DNA of 64,000 bases, from positions 62,001-126,000 of the forward strand of contig NZ_JAINRC010000019.1 of NCBI RefSeq assembly GCF_020400655.1, in the 5' to 3' direction. This document shows positions 49,951 to 59,294 of this stretch, in pieces (position 1 is the stretch's first letter; each line of letters opens with the position of its first letter). This DNA is from Streptomyces spinosus (GTDB taxonomy: Bacteria > Actinomycetota > Actinomycetes > Streptomycetales > Streptomycetaceae). Both the position numbers and the translations under genes were made by a program. A model generated the notes under the pieces. It ran no database searches. It was given only the letters and a program-made list of their open reading frames with translations, and was not told the DNA's origin.

Positions 49951-52901
49951 GGCCCGACCCCGACCCCGGACCCGACCCCCGCCTCGACCTCGGCACGGAA
50001 AGAGACGCGGACACGGCATCGTCGCCTGTTCCCGGGCGCATGGACGCACGCCTCCTCGGCGCCGGTACCGGGCCGCGGTTCCTCCTGCTCATCCTCCTCT
50101 TCGTGACGAGCAGCGCCACCGTGGTGTCGGCCGTCTTCCACTCGCTGACCGATCCCCGCAATATCGCCGCCGGCTGCGCCCTGGCCTCCGGATCGGACCC
50201 GCGGGCCGATTTCCTGGGCGCGAGCCTGGCCACGCTGCGGTCCGACAAGGCGTTCCGCGCATGTGTGGACCGCTTCGTACCGCACGCCTCCGCCTGGCCG
50301 GTGCCGGCCGCCGTCGTGGCACTCGTTCTGGCCGCCGGCGCCTTGTACTGGATGCTGCCCAGGTGGAAGCAGCGCGGCCGCAGGCTCGTCCCGGTCGAAG
50401 CAATCGACCCGCACGGCGAGTTGAGCGCCGTTCTCGACGAACTCGTCGGAGTCGCCGGCCTCTCCCGGCGGCCGCGCTTCGTCGTGTCGCCCGCGTCACG
50501 CACGGCGAGCGCCGTGGTCTTCGGACGGTGGCGGCACCACGTCGTCTGCCTGCACGGCGGCCTCGTCGCCATCCGCGACAGCGACGCGCGCAGGTTCCGT
50601 GCCGTGGTCCTGCACGAGCTGGCGCACCTCCACAACCGGGACGTCGACATCACCTACGCGACGGTGGCCCTGTGGCGTGTCTTCTTGCTCGCCGTCCTCC
50701 CGGGCTACCTGGTCTGGGCGGTGCTGGCCCTGCGCGACGCCTTGTCCTCGACGGTCTTCGGTCCTCCGTCGCTGGTCGCCACCTCGCGCGACGTGGCGTC
50801 GACGGCGGTGCTCGTCGCGCTCGTCTTCCTGACGCGCGCCGACATCCTGCGCACCCGCGAGCTGTACGCCGATGCCGACGCCATCAGGTGGGGGGCCGAC
50901 CCGGCGGGCTGGGGCGGGGCGACCGGGTCCGTGGCCCCGGACCGTGGCAGGCTCGGCCGTGCCGCGAGGGCTCTGGCCGCCGCGTGGCGGAGTCATCCCG
51001 GCTGGGACCGGCGCAGACGGGCGCTCGTCGGCTCGGAGGAACTGTTCCACTCCTCCGCGCTCACCCTGTTCCTCACGGGCGCGACCGCTTCGATCTGCGC
51101 CGGACAGCTCCACGGCCTCGGGGCCGGGTGGGTGGTGCGCCTGGCGGCCGCCACGGTCGCCGGTCTGATCGCGACGACGGTCGCCGTGAACCTGTGGCGT
51201 GCCGCGGCCCGGGCCGTGCTGACGGGCGTCCGCGCGCCCTCCGGACTGCGCGCCGGGTGGTGGCTGGGGGCGGGACTCGTCCTCGGGGAGGTGCTGACCG
51301 GCGGTGTCTCCGGGTGGCGGGTGCTGCCCAGACACCCGGAGGTGTTCGCACTGCTCGTCGTGATCAGCGTCGTCGTCACCTGCTGGACGGCGCAGTTCGC
51401 CGACCTCGCACTGCGCTGCTGGCGGGGAAGCCGCCTGCGGCCGGCGTTCGCCGCGGGTCTCACGGCCACCCTCGTCGCCTTCGCCCTGACTTACGACTGG
51501 TGGCAGAGCAGCGGCAGGATCTTCGCGGCCGGCTGGCCGTTCTCGGAGTCCGCGATCCGCGCGGCACTCCAGCACGACCTGCCCGGTCCCCCGCTGGGCG
51601 CGACAACGCTCACGGTGATCGCGGTGGTGCTGTCGGTGGTCCTGCCGTGGGAGCAGGACCCCTTGCTGTGGGCGGTGACGGCCCTGTGGGTGCTGCCCCT
51701 GCTGGCGTGGGGGATGGGTGCGGCGAACAGAGCACCGGCGTGGGCGCTCCGTGCGCTGCCCCCGGGGGAGGGCCCCGTCTGGCGGGCCGGGCGGCTGCCG
51801 TCGTTCCGGCGGCTCGCCGTGGCCGCGGGGCTCGGGGCCGGCGGCGCCTGCCTGGGGGTCGTGGTGGTGCTGGCCCGCATCCACGCCGTGCGGCCGCCGG
51901 TCGGGCAGCCGCTGGGGCAGCAGGCCCTGCTGGTGCTGGCCTGGCTGTTCGTGGTGCTCGCCGCGGTGGTCGTGGTCACGGCGTCGGTGACCGGCTCGGT
52001 GACACCCCGGCTCCCGGTGCCGGCCGCGGCCGTGACCGCCGGGACGGCGGGACTCGCCGGCGTCACTGCCGCCTTCCTGCTGCTGTCGGCCGACGGCTGC
52101 GTGAGCCCTCTGGCCGCGCTGGACACCACCTGCGCCTGGTTGCCGGGCGGCGCCTGGCCGTTGACCGAGCTGCTGCTGCCGCTCGTCCTGGGACTGGCAT
52201 TGTTCGTCTCCGTGTTCACGGCGGTGATCGCCACGGCGGTACGGCGGTTGCGGCGCCGGCCGCGCCCGGACACCGCTGATCACGACCGGCGCACGCGCCT
52301 CCGGCCGGCACGGGACGGAGGCCGCATCCGCGCCCCGGCCCGCAAGGCGGCTGTGGCGGCCGTCTGCCTGACCGCGCTCACCCTGATCACCGCGACGAGC
52401 CTCCCCGTGGGCACCAGCGGACACTCCGGCGCGCGTACTACGTCGCTGACCCGCCAGGACCTGGTCCCGGCACAGGCCAGCAGGCCCTCCGAGGAGGTGC
52501 TCGCCCTCCAGACGGACGCCTGGCTGCGTCTCGGCGGGAGGGAACTGCTGGTCGAGATGACCGGCGAAGTCCTGCACATCATGACGGCCCTCCAGGACGA
52601 CAGGGCCTTCACCGACCGCGGTTATGCGGCCCGCGCCATACGCCCGCACTGCCTGGGCCTGCGCACGGCCGCGCAGCGGCTCGGCGCGTACTTCCCCGTG
52701 CCCGATCCCGACGTGGCCCGGCAGCGGCCGACGCTGCCGACGCAGGGCCGGCGGATCGGCACGAACTGCCGGCAGGCCATCGACGAGGGCAAGCGCGACC
52801 TTTACCTCACCAGCATGAACGATGTCCTCACTCTTTCCGAGCGGCTGAGCGGCGTCCTGCGCGAAGTGACCGCGGAGGCCGATCAGCACCCGAGCCGGTG
52901 A
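49947..52901 (+). CDS. Polytopic membrane M48-type metalloprotease
   Basis: The 984-residue protein has an N-terminal Asp/Pro-rich start, a first TM (RFLLLILLFVTSSATVVSAV) and a second (VPAAVVALVLAAGALYWML), then the catalytic domain with VVLHELAHLHNRDVD (HExxH-type HELAH at about 224) and the downstream Glu in TRELYADADAIRW (about 305). Many more hydrophobic segments follow (e.g. VFALLVVISVVVTCW, TTLTVIAVVLSVVLP, ALLVLAWLFVVLAAVVVV, LPLVLGLALFVSVFTAVIA) and a C-terminal extracytoplasmic helical domain (EEVLALQTDAWLRLGGRELL, YLTSMNDVLTLSERLSGVLR). M48-type enzymes work in membrane quality control. The very long C-terminal membrane part is unusual. Coupled to the upstream partner gene. Confidence 0.88.
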   Translation: MRPDPDPGPDPRLDLGTERDADTASSPVPGRMDARLLGAGTGPRFLLLILLFVTSSATVVSAVFHSLTDPRNIAAGCALASGSDPRADFLGASLATLRSDKAFRACVDRFVPHASAWPVPAAVVALVLAAGALYWMLPRWKQRGRRLVPVEAIDPHGELSAVLDELVGVAGLSRRPRFVVSPASRTASAVVFGRWRHHVVCLHGGLVAIRDSDARRFRAVVLHELAHLHNRDVDITYATVALWRVFLLAVLPGYLVWAVLALRDALSSTVFGPPSLVATSRDVASTAVLVALVFLTRADILRTRELYADADAIRWGADPAGWGGATGSVAPDRGRLGRAARALAAAWRSHPGWDRRRRALVGSEELFHSSALTLFLTGATASICAGQLHGLGAGWVVRLAAATVAGLIATTVAVNLWRAAARAVLTGVRAPSGLRAGWWLGAGLVLGEVLTGGVSGWRVLPRHPEVFALLVVISVVVTCWTAQFADLALRCWRGSRLRPAFAAGLTATLVAFALTYDWWQSSGRIFAAGWPFSESAIRAALQHDLPGPPLGATTLTVIAVVLSVVLPWEQDPLLWAVTALWVLPLLAWGMGAANRAPAWALRALPPGEGPVWRAGRLPSFRRLAVAAGLGAGGACLGVVVVLARIHAVRPPVGQPLGQQALLVLAWLFVVLAAVVVVTASVTGSVTPRLPVPAAAVTAGTAGLAGVTAAFLLLSADGCVSPLAALDTTCAWLPGGAWPLTELLLPLVLGLALFVSVFTAVIATAVRRLRRRPRPDTADHDRRTRLRPARDGGRIRAPARKAAVAAVCLTALTLITATSLPVGTSGHSGARTTSLTRQDLVPAQASRPSEEVLALQTDAWLRLGGRELLVEMTGEVLHIMTALQDDRAFTDRGYAARAIRPHCLGLRTAAQRLGAYFPVPDPDVARQRPTLPTQGRRIGTNCRQAIDEGKRDLYLTSMNDVLTLSERLSGVLREVTAEADQHPSR

Positions 52902-53084
52902 CCGGCCCCGGCGGCCGTCCCACGGGCGCCGGCGGCACCGGACGCCGTCCTCCTCGGCGTGCGCAGCACCCGAGCCTGGTTCGCGGGAACCGCCTCGTAG
53001 GTGCACCTGCTGGACCGACCGTCTACGAGCAGATGGGCGAGCGCCGGGCGCGGACGGCCGTGCCGCCGTGGTGACGAGCTGCGC

Positions 53085-53133
53085 GGGGGACGGGGACGGG
53101 GACGGGGACGGGGACGGGGACGGGGGCGGCGGG
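53085..53133 (+). repeat. GGGGAC hexamer array
   Basis: Six or so tandem GGGGAC units stand just upstream of the ParB-like gene. The G-runs could form a G-quadruplex. Copy number is likely variable and may affect expression of 53153. Confidence 0.8.
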
Positions 53134-53152
53134 AAGTGGCCGACGACGGTCG

Positions 53153-54115
53153 GTGCGACGCCGGGTCGGGAATGATCGGAGCACGACTGATGACTCCCCC
53201 GCCGGCCCGGCCTCCGAGGCGGCACCGCGTGGCCAGGACGAACTGCGCGCACTGGCGGCGCCGCGCTGGCTCAGCGTGGACGACCACATGTTCACCGCAC
53301 CGGGGTTGCCGGGGACGTTCCGGCTGCAGTTGTTCACCGCGGAGGGCACGCGCCCGGCCGCGGTGGCGACCCAGGTCTCCGGCGCGCAGGGGGTGAGCCT
53401 GGTGAACGGGGTCGAGAGGTTCGCGGGCGCGGTGTGGGAGCGGCACTGCCCGGACCAGGACCAGCCGCCGATATGGGTGGAGGGCCGGCTCCGGCCGCAG
53501 GGGTCCTTCGAGGAAACCCATTTCCAGCGGGTGGAGTTCGCCGGCGCTGACCGATACCTGCCGCGGGATCCGAAGTGGTCGGTGATCACCCTCGAGCAGG
53601 TGCGGCATCTGGTCGGCGCGCCGGTCGCCATGGACCGCGGCGCCGGTTACGTGCCGCGTGCCGCCGAGCCCGGACCGCGGTGGGTGTTCGAGGAGTTCGC
53701 GGTCGCCCGCCTCGCGCGACCCCTCCCGTTCCGCGAGCCGGCGTGCATGCCGGCCGGGGTGCCCTGGTGGCGGCGCCGGCTACGGCAGATCCGGCCGCGC
53801 CGTGACGCCAGGTCGTGTTGCTGGCACCACGCCGGCGACTGGCACCGGGTCAACGTGATGGCCACCGAGGTTCTCCGGCGGGCACGCACCCAGGGCGTGG
53901 ACCCCGACCGCATGGAGGGGCTCGCCACCGCACAAGCGGTCGCGGCCGGCGCCACCCGTTGGGAGACCGAGGCGCTGGCCAGCCTGTTCAGCCTCGCGAA
54001 TGCGATCCAGCCCTCCAGCGGCACCGACTACATCAACGGCCAGCACCGGGCGCAGGCCATGCTGGAGGCCGGCGTACGCCGCACCGTCGTCCTCCGCCTC
54101 GTCGACGAGCCTTAG
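53153..54115 (+). CDS. Protein with C-terminal ParB-like segment
   Basis: The 320-residue protein starts at GTG 53153, though other GTG/ATG starts are possible. The N-terminal half is a beta-rich domain I do not recognise (SVDDHMFTAPGLPGTFRLQL, VNGVERFAGAVWERHCPDQD). The middle has paired Cys/His (SCCWHHAGDWHRVNVMATEV). The end, TDYINGQHRAQAMLEAGVRR then TVVLRLVDEP, resembles the NGQHRxxA element of ParB/Srx-type nuclease folds. An N-terminal toxin-like module with a ParB-like end is possible but unproven. No partner gene adjoins. Confidence 0.6.
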   Translation: MRRRVGNDRSTTDDSPAGPASEAAPRGQDELRALAAPRWLSVDDHMFTAPGLPGTFRLQLFTAEGTRPAAVATQVSGAQGVSLVNGVERFAGAVWERHCPDQDQPPIWVEGRLRPQGSFEETHFQRVEFAGADRYLPRDPKWSVITLEQVRHLVGAPVAMDRGAGYVPRAAEPGPRWVFEEFAVARLARPLPFREPACMPAGVPWWRRRLRQIRPRRDARSCCWHHAGDWHRVNVMATEVLRRARTQGVDPDRMEGLATAQAVAAGATRWETEALASLFSLANAIQPSSGTDYINGQHRAQAMLEAGVRRTVVLRLVDEP

Positions 54116-54292
54116 CTGGGTGTGCTGTCCAGGGACGCCGGTGACACGGACGCTGGGTGCTTGAACAGGTGAGGGCCTTCCGGGTTCGGTGTGCGTTGCG
54201 ACTGCGCCCTCGCCACCCTTGTGAGGGATATGGCAGTCGACGCACGGCCTCTACCGTCGCAAGGGCACCTCAGCTACAGCTCAGGAGGACTG

Positions 54293-54778
54293 ATGCGTAA
54301 GCGCCTTGTCGCCGGGTTCGTCGGTGGGTTGATCGCATTGCTCACCCCTGGGGTCGTACCGGCCCAGACCGCAGCCGCTTCGACGCCTGTCACGATCAGG
54401 GGCGTGATCAACCACTCGTGCGGCCCCAACCAGGACCCGAACAGGCTGGCCCACAAGACCAGCGACGACATCGCGCACGTCACCATCGGGCACGCCCGCA
54501 TCGCACTGCGGGGCGGTGCCACGGCCGGGTACCGCACGTTCTACTACTGGGCCCGCATCACCGGCGGCAACGTCGGCAACACGGTCTGGCTCGACTGGGG
54601 GGACTCCCCCTCCGCGCCTCCGCGGTCGTGGCACGAGTGCGGCCCCTACCGCATCCGCAGCGGGCACGACACCCACACCCGCGCCGTCAACTACGTCCGA
54701 GACAACCGCAACGCACGCCACTTCCGCGCCTGCGGCCATCACGCCGGCGAGACCAAGTGCACCAAGTGGGTCTTCTGA
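54293..54778 (+). CDS. Small secreted protein, unknown family
   Basis: The 161-residue protein has a signal peptide (MRKRLVAGFVGGLIALLTPG, cleavage near AAASTP). The mature domain of about 130 residues has four or more Cys (HSCGPNQDPNRLAHKTS, WHECGPYRIRSGHDTHTRAV, HFRACGHHAGETKCTKWVF). ATG 54293 follows GGAGGA. Disulfide-stabilised and extracellular; function not recognised. Confidence 0.72.
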   Translation: MRKRLVAGFVGGLIALLTPGVVPAQTAAASTPVTIRGVINHSCGPNQDPNRLAHKTSDDIAHVTIGHARIALRGGATAGYRTFYYWARITGGNVGNTVWLDWGDSPSAPPRSWHECGPYRIRSGHDTHTRAVNYVRDNRNARHFRACGHHAGETKCTKWVF

Positions 54779-55143
54779 GCCGTCCGTCGCCGGCGCGGAC
54801 CGGCGCGAGACCAGGGGCGGCGGACCTGATGTGACGAAGCCCGGCCGGACCAGCTCGGTGGCGCTGGTGACCGGAGCGACCACGGCACCGAGATGGTGTG
54901 CGGCATCCCAGAGCGGGGTGCCGCACACCGGCCTTGCCCACCTCGTTCGCCCACCTCGCGGCCAACCGGACCGTCCCTCGGTGGTGCAGTAGGCCGGGCC
55001 CATGGGTGGCTGCTGCCGCCAGGAGTCGGCGAGCGTCCCGGCGTCGCCTACGCCGGCAGATCCGGCAGCGCAAAAGAGCCCAGGGCAGCCGACGCGAGGA
55101 AAGCCCCCGGTTTGCAGCTGATCGCGAACCAGTCTGGCGGCCG
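54779..55143. other. Intergenic region without a gene
   Basis: No supported gene on either strand. Confidence 0.35.
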
Positions 55144-55421
55144 TCACTTCCTGGCCGCGCCGGGTTCCCTGCTGGTGGATTTCTGGTAGGCATCCGCGTA
55201 GGTGGGGCAGTCCTTGATCAGGCCGTCGCAGAACGCGGCGACGTCGGTGCCGATGTATTCCAGGACTCCCTTCCCCTCGGCGACGCCCTCCTCGAAGAAG
55301 TCGACGATTCAGGGAGGAGGGGCCCGTCGAACAGGCTGACCGGTCCGACCCTGAACAGGTACTTCTGCATCTCCTCGTACAGGATCCGGTAGTCCGGTGG
55401 GAGCGCCTTGACCCGGGCCAC
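55144..55421 (-). pseudogene. DUF1048-type protein, frameshifted
   Basis: The first frame reads VKALPPDYRILYEEMQKYLF then RVGPVSLFDGPLLPE. After a shift near 55308 another frame reads IVDFFEEGVAEGKGVLEYIG, TDVAAFCDGLIKDCPTYADA and YQKS, the usual second part of DUF1048 proteins. A single frameshift separates the two. The N-terminus is otherwise near complete. Confidence 0.65.
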
Positions 55422-55444
55422 GTGCGCCCGCCACTGTTTCTTGC

Positions 55445-56312
55445 CTTCGATGGTTCCACGGCACCTACGAGCACAGCCCGGTCGGCTTCCACAAGGACCG
55501 TTTCGCCACCTTCCTGTTCGGCCTGCGTGGCCGCAAACGGATGCGGTTCTGGCCGCGCAGGCCGTGGGACGAACCCGTCTCGACCAAGACCGACTACGCC
55601 CGCCACATCGCGGCGTCCGTGCCTGCCGAGGTAGGCCCCGGCGAACTGCTGTACTGGCCCGCCGACTACTACCACGTCGGCGGGAGCGCCACCGCCGCCG
55701 CGGCGACCAGCGTCAACGTCGGCATCCCCCGCGACGAGCACCACACCGGCTACGAACTCGAAGACCTGCTCGCCGACCTCGACCCGGCCCGCGTCGCCGG
55801 CCGCGGCGGCCTGGACACCCTGCTGGGCACCACGGACGGCCCCCCTGACCGCGCCAGGCCCCGTGACCGGAGGCGTCCTCGCTCCCACGCTGCCCGAGGC
55901 GCTCACTACCGCCGCACGGGCCCTGCACGACTTCGCCGACCCCGTCGCGATGCGCCGCCGCGTCGCCGTGCTCTCCCTGCGCCGCTGGACCGCTGGAGGC
56001 TTCGAGCCGGTTCCGCCCGCCACGGCGCCCCGCGCCCTCAGTGACGCGGACCGGCTGCGCGGCGACCCGCAGGCGCCTGTGCTGTGGGCGCCGGACCCGG
56101 ACTCCTGCACCCTCTGCGCGGCGAACGGCCACGAGACCCGCACCCGGCTGGCCCCTGACGAGGTGCGCCGGCTCACCCGGGCGCTGTCCGGGCCGGACCC
56201 GGTCGCCGTCGGCGCCCTGTTGAATGCCGTCGCCCCGGGCGCCCGGCGCGATGTGGGCCGTGCGCTGCTGGAGCGCCTGGAAAGCTTCCGGGCGTTCCAC
56301 CGCACGCCATGA
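55445..56312 (+). pseudogene. Cupin/JmjC-like protein, N-truncated and frameshifted
   Basis: The frame starts abruptly with WFHGTYEHSPVGFHKDRFAT, FLFGLRGRKRMRFWPRRPWD, PGELLYWPADYYHVGGSATA and SVNVGIPRDEHH. This is a JmjC-type cupin barrel with an H-x-D-like first motif (HKD) and a distal His in YYHVGG. After about 55850 another frame continues with LPEALTTAARALHDFADPVA, MRRRVAVLSLRRWTAGGFEP and DVGRALLERLESFRAFHR, a C-terminal helical domain. The N-terminus is missing and the DUF1048 fragment abuts it. Confidence 0.55.
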
Positions 56313-56628
56313 CGCGACCGGCGGAAACCGCTACGTGCTGACGGCGAAACCGCACCACGGTGTGCTGGTCCTGCTTGATCTTCGAGTAACTGGCGGGCCT
56401 CCTCAGGTGACTGGGGCGCGGCGACTGGGTCCAGTCCTGGCCGGACTGGCCGGTGACCGCCTGCCGCAGCGCCTTCGCGGCAGCGCCGACTCGTCGATGC
56501 CCTCGGGCATCTGATTACTGTGCGTATTCACTCGGATGGATGACATGAAGGGGCGGTGGTGTGCGAGCGCAGGTGGCATGGGGAGGGGCGTTCGCACCCG
56601 TCAGGGTGCGCCCCGGAAGGAGGACATC

Positions 56629-57597
56629 GTGTTCCGCCATTCGACACGTACGTGCCTGGTGGGTCTGTGCGCGCTGGTCGCGGCTGTGCAGGCGGCGCCT
56701 GCCCTGGCTGGGGGCGATCCGGGCGGGGCGTCCCCGGCACCGCACACCGCCGCCCGGGCTCTTCACGCGCAGACGCTCGCCGACCTGACCACCACGATGA
56801 AGGGCGAGGCGTACGCCTACGCCGTCTACAGCCTGTTCGCCGCCGAGGCCGACCGCCAAGGCCTGCCGGCCGTCGGCAGGCTCTTCCGCAGCACGGCACA
56901 GACCGAGCTGAACGAGCACCTGCGCGAGGCGGCCACCCTGGCCGGAACCGTCGGATCGAACGCCGCGAACCTGCGCCAGGCCATCAGCGGCGAGACCTAC
57001 GAGCACCAGGTCATGTACCGCCGCTTCGCCGAGCAGGCCCGCATGGACGGGGACCTCAAAGCCGCGAAACTCTTCAGTGAGATCGCCACGGACGAGGGCC
57101 GTCACCGCGACGCCTTCCGCACGGCCCTCACAGTCGTGACCACCGGCCGCGGCACCATCCCGGCGCCGCCGAAGGCCGACGTGGTCCAGGTCCCCGCCGG
57201 CCTGCCAAAGGTCAAGGCCGCCCGCACCAGGGCCAACCTGGACACCGCCCTGCACGGCGAGGCGCTCGCCCACGCCAAGTACATGCTCTTCGCCGCCCAC
57301 GCCCGGCAGACCGGCAACGCCGCGCTGGCCCGCCTGTGGGAGGGCACGGCCGAAGTCGAGCGGCAGGAGCACTTCGCCGGCGAGGCAGTGCTGGCCGGCC
57401 TGGTCCGCACGACGAGGGAGAACCTGCGCACGGCCATCGCCGGGGAGCACAACGAGGCGACCACGGTGTACCCGAGGTTCGCCAAGCGGGCCACCGCCGT
57501 CGGCGACACCGCCGCCGCCCGCTACTGGCGCAACACCGCCGCCGACGAGGCCCGGCACGCCGCCGCCTTCCAGCAGGGCCTCGACCGGCTGCACTGA
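56629..57597 (+). CDS. Secreted double rubrerythrin-like (ferritin-like diiron) protein
   Basis: The 322-residue protein starts at GTG 56629 behind GGAAGGAGG. A signal peptide (MFRHSTRTCLVGLCALVAAV, cleaved near ALAGG) leads to two similar ferritin-like four-helix bundles. Each has E-x-x-H type iron motifs: GEAYAYAVYSLFAAEADRQG, TELNEHLREAATLAGTV, GETYEHQVMYRRFAEQARMD and EGRHRDAF in the first; GEALAHAKYMLFAAHARQTG, VERQEHFAGEAVLAGL, GEHNEATTVYPRFAKRAT and DEARHAAAFQQGL in the second. Rubrerythrins are normally cytoplasmic peroxide reductases. A secreted tandem form lacking the C-terminal rubredoxin is unusual. Confidence 0.85.
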   Translation: MFRHSTRTCLVGLCALVAAVQAAPALAGGDPGGASPAPHTAARALHAQTLADLTTTMKGEAYAYAVYSLFAAEADRQGLPAVGRLFRSTAQTELNEHLREAATLAGTVGSNAANLRQAISGETYEHQVMYRRFAEQARMDGDLKAAKLFSEIATDEGRHRDAFRTALTVVTTGRGTIPAPPKADVVQVPAGLPKVKAARTRANLDTALHGEALAHAKYMLFAAHARQTGNAALARLWEGTAEVERQEHFAGEAVLAGLVRTTRENLRTAIAGEHNEATTVYPRFAKRATAVGDTAAARYWRNTAADEARHAAAFQQGLDRLH

Positions 57598-57631
57598 CCG
57601 ACCCACCACGCGAGGCAGTCCTGCCGACGCC

Positions 57632-57883
57632 TCACCCAGGCCGGCAGGGCTGCCTCTGGGGCGGCTGCTGTCGCGTCACGCCCGCACCGGACCGGCTCGT
57701 TGAGAACCGGCCCTGCCAGACCACCTTCGCACCCGAGTTGCCTATCCAGTACACCAGGATGACCGCGCCGACGGCCACGACCAGGGCGATCACCAGCGCC
57801 ACGCACGCGCACAACAAGAGAAGAAGCCAGCCAGGCCACCGCGGCAGCCCTGCTGGCGTCGGGGCGTACCCGCGGGTGCGCAT
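57632..57883 (-). CDS. Possible small single-pass membrane protein
   Basis: ATG 57883 opens MRTRGYAPTPAGLPRWPGWL then a long TM (LLLLCACVALVIALVVAVGA and VILVYWIGNSG) and a basic tail of 35 residues, about 83 residues in total. The hydrophobic segment with flanking basic and aromatic residues looks genuine. It lies opposite the decayed family copy, so it could be a chance frame. Confidence 0.4.
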   Translation of the reverse strand: MRTRGYAPTPAGLPRWPGWLLLLLCACVALVIALVVAVGAVILVYWIGNSGAKVVWQGRFSTSRSGAGVTRQQPPQRQPCRPG

Positions 57884-58340
57884 GATGCACGTGGTGACCG
57901 TGTCCCTGCTGGCCCGGGACGTGGAGCTCACCGCCCCGGCCGCCCGGCGCATCGTCTTCCACGAGGACCTGGACCACGTCCCCGTTACCGCCCCGGCCGC
58001 CTTCGCCGGGCCCCGCCTGGCGGGCGCCGTCTTCGACCTCGCCGCGGCGGACGCCGACGCCGGCGAGATGGCGGCCGAGCGCACCGCGCAGTGGAAGAAG
58101 ATCGCCACTGTGGACGGATGGCCGCATCGCCGGCTTCTGGCCGCTCACCTCACCGCCCGCACCCCCGGCCAGCCGGCCGGCGCGCAGCAGGCGGACCAGT
58201 GGCAGGCGCACGCGTACGCGCTCGTGCCGCGCCTGTTGGCCGGCCACCCCGACCCGGAGACGGCCCGCCTCGTCGAGAAGGCGTGGCGCGCCTGCCCGCC
58301 CGAGGCCGGGCCCGGGCTGGAGCACCGCCGTCCCCCGCGA
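57882..58340 (+). pseudogene. Unknown-family gene fragment (copy 2)
   Basis: The frame reads MHVVTVSLLARDVELTAPAA, AGAVFDLAAADADAGEMAAE (close to VLDLAAADAAAGLPLADRLR of 46981-48463), RRLLAAHLTARTPGQPAGAQ and ALVPRLLAGHPDPETARLVE, then it changes to alcohol-dehydrogenase sequence near 58330. Only part of the gene remains. Confidence 0.45.
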
Positions 58341-59222
58341 CGTCGACGAGGTCCTGCCCCGGCAGGCCACCGACGCGATCGTGCGCGTCGACGCCACCAC
58401 GGTGTGCGGCACCGGTCTCCACATCCGGCGGGGAGACTTCCTCGAGGTGAAACCGGGGACGGTACTCGGCCACGAGGCCGTCGGCGAGGTCGTGGAGATC
58501 GGTGGCCAGGTCCATCGCCTGGGTTCCGGCGATCGAGTGATCGTGTCGTCCGTCTCGGCCCGTGATGACTGCCCGGAGTGCCGCGACGCCAGGTACGGGC
58601 AGTGCCGCGGCGGAGGCGGATGGATCCTGGGGACCAGGTCAACGGCACCCAGGCCGAATGGGTACGTGTGCCCTTCGCCGATTTCACCACCCGGCGGCCC
58701 GACGACCTCGCACTGGACGACGCGGTCCTGCTCGCCGAACTCCTTCCGACCGCCTGCGAGGCCGGAGTGCGTAAAGGGACACGTCGGCCCGGGAGACACG
58801 GTCGTCGTGGTGGGCGCGGGCCCGGTCGGGCTCGCCGCTGTGATGCCGGCGCGGCTGTACTCGCCGAGAAGGGTCATCGTCGTGGATCTGGCCGGCGCTC
58901 TACTGGAGACCGCGGCCCGTGTAGGGGCGGATGCCGCCGAATCGCCGGGGAGGATGATCGCCGACCTGTCCGAGGGGCCGGGCGCGGACGTGGTCATCGA
59001 GGCGTCGGGCGATCCGGACGGGTTCGTGCTGTGCACGCGCGTCGTCCGCGCGGGAGGGCCCATCGCCAACATCGGTACGCACGGCAAGCCGGCGACGCTC
59101 CACCTCGAGTCCCTGTGGCGCATGAACGTCACGATCAGCACCGGCCAGGTGGACACCTCTTCGCGCGCGGCCCCGTCACAGGAGCCCTCGAAGTCGTCCT
59201 GCACCGCGAGTGGGCCGCCTGA
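58316..59222 (+). pseudogene. Zinc-dependent alcohol dehydrogenase, frameshifted
   Basis: Frames alternate. The first reads DAIVRVDATTVCGTGLHIRR, GTVLGHEAVGEVVEIGGQVH and DDCPECRDARYGQCRGGGGW (structural zinc Cys). A middle frame reads GTQAEWVRVPFADF and ALDDAVLLAELLPTACEAGV. Back in the first frame come GDTVVVVGAGPVGLAAVMPA (Rossmann) and GADVVIEASGDPDG. The middle frame then ends VTGALEVVLHREWAA. Three or more shifts make it inactive. The catalytic-zinc Cys is in CGTG with the His at GHEA. Confidence 0.75.
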
Positions 59223-59294
59223 TGCGGTCTGTCCTGCCGGGTTCCGCCACACCATGCGCACCGCCCTGTCGCCGTCGTGCGACGCCGGACGCGG

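Noticed and set aside
50496..53252. 918-codon minus-strand open frame opposite the M48 gene
   Set aside because: It has repetitive Arg/Gln/Gly composition without any domain. The plus-strand gene has HELAH and TM helices.
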